Below the pieces are notes generated by a model, which did not search any database, was not told where the DNA came from, and saw only the letters and a program-made list of their open reading frames with translations. A DNA stretch of 59,481 bases from Stenotrophomonas sp. ASS1 (lineage in GTDB: Bacteria; Pseudomonadota; Gammaproteobacteria; Xanthomonadales; Xanthomonadaceae): the NCBI RefSeq assembly GCF_004346925.1, contig NZ_CP031167.1, forward strand, positions 4,505,001 to 4,564,481, read 5' to 3'. The position numbers were made by a program, and so were the translations under genes. Shown piece by piece: positions 56,872 through 59,481 of this stretch; position 1 is the first letter of the stretch, and each line of letters begins with the position of its first letter.

Positions 56872-58587
56872 TTACTTCTTTTTGACCGGGGCCGGGGCGG
56901 TGGTGGCCGGGACCGGCTCGCCGCCATGGCGCTTGGTCATCCACCACTGCTGCAGCAGGCCCAGGCCGCCGTTGACCACCCAGTACAGAACCAGGCCGGA
57001 CGGCATGAAGGCCATCATGACACCGAACACCAGCGGCATGAACTGCATCATCTTCTGCTGCATCGGGTCCATGCCCGGTGCCGGGGTCAGCTTCTGGGTG
57101 AACCACATCACTGCCACGTTGATGACCGGCAGGATGAAGTACGGGTCGCGTGCGGTCAGGTCCTGGATCCAGCCGAACCAGGGCGCCTGGCGCAGTTCGA
57201 CCGATTCCACCAGCACCCAGTACAGGGCGAAGAAGATCGGCATCTGGATGAGGATCGGCAGGCAGCCCCCCATCGGATTGATCTTTTCCTTCTTGTACAG
57301 CTCCATCATCGCGGTCTGGAACTTCTGGCGGTCATCGCCATAGCGTTCCTTCAGCTGCGCGATGCGCGGCTGGAAACGACGCATCTTGGCGCCGCTCTTG
57401 TACTGGGTCGCCGACAGCGGGTACAGCACCAGCTTCAGCAGCACCACCAGGCCGACAATCGCCCAGCCCCAGTTGCCGACCAGCTTGTGCACCTGGTTCA
57501 GCACCCAGAACAGGCCCTGGCCGATCACCGCCATCATCGAGAAGCGGCTGTAGTCGACCACGCGGTCCAGGCCCGGCACGTCTTCCTTGGCGATCAGGTT
57601 GACCAGCTTCGGGCCGACCCACAGGCGGGCTTCGGTGCTGGTGGACTGGCCCGGGGCCACGGTGAAGGCCGGGCCACGCGCTTCGATCAGGTCACGACCG
57701 GCCACCTGCGACAGCACGTAGTGTGCGGTCTGGTCCTTCTGCGGGATCCAGGCGGTGAAGAAGTGGTGCTGCAGCATCGCCAGCCAGCCGCCGGTGATGT
57801 TCTGGTTCAGCGTGCCGTCTTCCAGGTAGTCCTTGAACGCACGACGCTGGTACTTCTTGTCGTTGTCGTACCAGGTGGCACCGTTGAAGCTGAAGGAATC
57901 CGGGTTGGTCATGCTCCGCGACAGGATGGTCGGGGTGCGGTCCAGGGTGCGGTAGACGTAGCCGTTCCACGGCGCGGCGCCGGCGTTGCTGACTTCATCC
58001 TTGAAGCGCACGGCATACTCGTTGCGCGAGACGGTCAGCGTGCGCTTGATGGTCACGCCGTTGTCGGCGGTCCACACGAACGGGATCTGCAGCTCGTTCT
58101 GGCCCTTGGCCAGCACGAAGTCCTTGGTGTCACCGACCAGCTTGAAGCCGTCAGCGCCGGGAACCGGGGTGTTCTTGTCTTCGCTGGCCCAGCCACTGAT
58201 CGCGCTGTACGGGTGCGCGGGGTCTTCAGTCAGCAGGCGGACCGGCGGGCTGCCTTCGTCCTTGGTCTGCGGGAACTGCAGCAGCTCGGCATCAAGCACG
58301 CGGCCGCCGTCGAGCACCAGGCGCAGCACGTCGGTGGTGACGGTCACGCGCTGGCTGGCCGGGGTAGCGCTGGCCTGGGCCTGTGCGGCGGCCTGGCCGG
58401 GGGCGCCCGGCACCTGGGCGCTGGGGATGGCGCCGGGGTTCGCGCCCGGAACACTCTGTGCGGCGGCCGGGGCCGACGTGGTGGTTGGTGCCGGGGTCGG
58501 AGCAGCCTTTTCACGGCTCCACTCCATCCACAGCAGCACGGCCACCATCAGCCAGGCAAAAATGAGGAATACGCGGGTCTGGTTCAT
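56872..58587 (-). CDS. yidC: Membrane protein insertase YidC
   Basis: Inserts and folds inner-membrane proteins, alone or with SecYEG. The 571 residues have an N-terminal helix (residues 5-20), an Ala/Pro/Thr-rich linker, the large periplasmic P1 domain of Gram-negative YidC (about 55-345), then the conserved five-helix core: [20 protein letters not shown], the hydrophilic-groove Arg region, [21 protein letters not shown], and [20 protein letters not shown]. The ATG overlaps the rnpA stop by one base. A lysine-rich tail (VKKK) ends the protein. Confidence 0.96.
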   Translation of the reverse strand: MNQTRVFLIFAWLMVAVLLWMEWSREKAAPTPAPTTTSAPAAAQSVPGANPGAIPSAQVPGAPGQAAAQAQASATPASQRVTVTTDVLRLVLDGGRVLDAELLQFPQTKDEGSPPVRLLTEDPAHPYSAISGWASEDKNTPVPGADGFKLVGDTKDFVLAKGQNELQIPFVWTADNGVTIKRTLTVSRNEYAVRFKDEVSNAGAAPWNGYVYRTLDRTPTILSRSMTNPDSFSFNGATWYDNDKKYQRRAFKDYLEDGTLNQNITGGWLAMLQHHFFTAWIPQKDQTAHYVLSQVAGRDLIEARGPAFTVAPGQSTSTEARLWVGPKLVNLIAKEDVPGLDRVVDYSRFSMMAVIGQGLFWVLNQVHKLVGNWGWAIVGLVVLLKLVLYPLSATQYKSGAKMRRFQPRIAQLKERYGDDRQKFQTAMMELYKKEKINPMGGCLPILIQMPIFFALYWVLVESVELRQAPWFGWIQDLTARDPYFILPVINVAVMWFTQKLTPAPGMDPMQQKMMQFMPLVFGVMMAFMPSGLVLYWVVNGGLGLLQQWWMTKRHGGEPVPATTAPAPVKKK

Positions 58588-59081
58588 CAGCGGACAGGCT
58601 CGGCGGGGCCGGGACGCGATGCCGGCTCGGTCAAAGAAGGAGTTGCGATGCCATCAGGCGGCGGCATTGTGCCGTCCACGCCCGGCGTGGGCAATGCACG
58701 CAGGCGACGCAGCAGGCGCAGGAAGGCCTGGCGGATTTCGTCGTTGCTGGCGGAACGCGCAGCACTACGAGCCACGACGACAAAGTCGCCTGGCTGGATG
58801 TCGGTACGTGTCTGACGCAGGATGTCGCGCAGGACGCGCTTGATCCGGTTACGCCCGACGGCGTTCGGATCAACCTTGCGGGAAACCGCCAGACCCAGCC
58901 TGGCCGGCCGGTCAGCCGGCAGCCAGTGCAGGGTCATCAGCGGATCGGACACACGGCGGGCGCCGTTGAAGACCGTTGAGTATTCGGCACGCGTGCGAAC
59001 CCGCGCAGAGCGAGGGAATCGCTTGCGCGGGTCTGCAGTATTCACTGTCGAAGGGATTGCGTCTGCCGCGATGTGCGGCAT
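58587..59081 (-). CDS. rnpA: Ribonuclease P protein component RnpA
   Basis: The protein subunit of RNase P, which matures the 5' ends of tRNAs. Core motifs: [19 protein letters not shown] near 21-39, [29 protein letters not shown] (the RNR signature) and [12 protein letters not shown]. At 164 residues it is longer than usual because of a Pro-rich C-terminal tail (about 130-164). The start is ATG 59081, five bases after the rpmH stop, or GTG 59045. The stop overlaps yidC; no yidD lies between, unlike in many bacteria. Confidence 0.94.
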   Translation of the reverse strand: MPHIAADAIPSTVNTADPRKRFPRSARVRTRAEYSTVFNGARRVSDPLMTLHWLPADRPARLGLAVSRKVDPNAVGRNRIKRVLRDILRQTRTDIQPGDFVVVARSAARSASNDEIRQAFLRLLRRLRALPTPGVDGTMPPPDGIATPSLTEPASRPGPAEPVR

Positions 59082-59086
59082 GGCAA

Positions 59087-59227
59087 TCAGGCGCTCAGGA
59101 CTTTGCGGCCCTTGGCGCGGCGACGCGACAGGATCTTGCGGCCGTCAGCGGTCTTCATACGGGCACGGAAGCCGTGGTCGCGCTTACGCTTGAGGTTGCT
59201 GGGCTGGTAGGTGCGCTTCGTGGCCAT
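59087..59227 (-). CDS. rpmH: 50S ribosomal protein L34 RpmH
   Basis: A 46-residue ribosomal protein with the canonical sequence: [20 protein letters not shown], then [20 protein letters not shown] and RKVLSA. It is the first gene of the rpmH-rnpA-yidC group running away from the origin. GAGAGGCCCC lies upstream of the ATG. Confidence 0.98.
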   Translation of the reverse strand: MATKRTYQPSNLKRKRDHGFRARMKTADGRKILSRRRAKGRKVLSA

Positions 59228-59266
59228 TGGGGGCCTCTCGTATGAATGGGACGGAAAGAACCGGAA

Positions 59267-59296
59267 ATTCTAGAGAGGTACCCCGCCCCAAGTCAA
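59267..59296 (-). promoter_or_regulatory. Sigma-70-type promoter of rpmH
   Basis: On the minus strand: -35 TTGACT (59296-59291), an 18-base spacer and -10 TAGAAT (59272-59267), about 40 bases ahead of the rpmH start. It is close to consensus, as expected for a highly expressed ribosomal gene. Confidence 0.75.
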
Positions 59297-59481
59297 CCCC
59301 TGGCAGCTACGCGAATTCACCGGGCTGTGCAATAGCTGTGGATGTTTTTGTGAATAAGTAGGGGACAAGCATTCCGAAGGCGGGCGCTCGGTGGTAGTCT
59401 GAGCCATCCATTTCCCCCTTTCCGGCCTGTGTTTGGGCGCCTTGTCGCGTCCATGCCCCGGCCACCGGACGATTATTGCTG
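59297..59481. other. Edge of the origin/dnaA upstream region with DnaA-box-like sites
   Basis: TGTGAATAA at 59349-59357 differs from the DnaA box complement TGTGGATAA at one position, and TGTGGATGT at 59337-59345 differs at two. They sit in the only T-rich stretch of the area. The rpmH side of dnaA is a usual place for oriC in this group, so dnaA is expected on the plus strand just past the window. No gene is seen in this stretch. Confidence 0.6.

Noticed and set aside
53386..58815. An 1809-codon open frame on the plus strand
   Set aside because: It is antisense to mnmE, the caspase lipoprotein and yidC, all with clear family motifs. Its His/Gln/Arg/Val-rich translation has no recognisable domain; it is a by-product of high GC third positions.

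Overview
The window is GC-rich chromosomal DNA from a gammaproteobacterium of the Xanthomonadaceae, almost certainly a Stenotrophomonas of the S. maltophilia complex. The evidence is the gene content, the very GC-rich third codon positions, and the many short GTAG-headed palindromes of the kind known as SMAG/REP elements in S. maltophilia. The right edge reaches the replication-origin neighbourhood: rpmH, rnpA, yidC and mnmE run leftward on the minus strand, and DnaA-box-like sites lie at about 59337-59357. dnaA itself must lie just beyond the end.

Layout from left to right. 1-9.3 kb holds a BenE-type transporter with a stop codon in its expected first helix, a GYF-domain membrane protein, an aldose-1-epimerase-like protein, a lytic transglycosylase, an egtB-egtD ergothioneine pair, a GGDEF protein, a YchJ/SEC-C protein and a TSUP transporter. 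9.3-14.9 kb is a three-gene MukBEF-like condensin cassette (MksBEF, equivalent to Wadjet JetA-JetB-JetC) with no nuclease partner beside it. folE follows. 15.6-16.3 kb is non-coding and carries two very large inverted repeats. 16.3-21.5 kb is a MarR-controlled AaeXAB-type efflux operon with its own outer-membrane channel. 21.5-22.9 kb holds two small orphan proteins among repeats. 23-31.9 kb is recC-recB-recD.

32-36.2 kb is a complete mlaFEDCB-mlaA lipid-transport operon ending in a clear terminator. 36.2-47.7 kb is mixed housekeeping: glutathione peroxidase, a Cys-rich lipoprotein, RmuC, GST, a quinone-reductase-like MDR enzyme divergent from a LysR regulator, LysE, a secreted small protein, a SUFU-domain protein, an amino-acid permease, an M19 dipeptidase and RlmI. 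47.8-48.9 kb is an IS110-family element inserted inside a REP palindrome. A three-unit REP array and a yybP-ykoY manganese riboswitch then precede a TerC/Alx protein. A rhomboid protease and a glycerophosphodiesterase follow. The last block is mnmE, an unusual lipoprotein joining a polysaccharide deacetylase, a caspase-like protease with an EF-hand loop and TPRs, then yidC, rnpA and rpmH.

The items I consider most worth following up are the deacetylase-caspase-TPR lipoprotein, the nuclease-less condensin cassette, the family of large covarying hairpins (three copies), and the IS110 element in a REP with its probable bridge-RNA region. All calls are from reading the sequence. No database search was possible.
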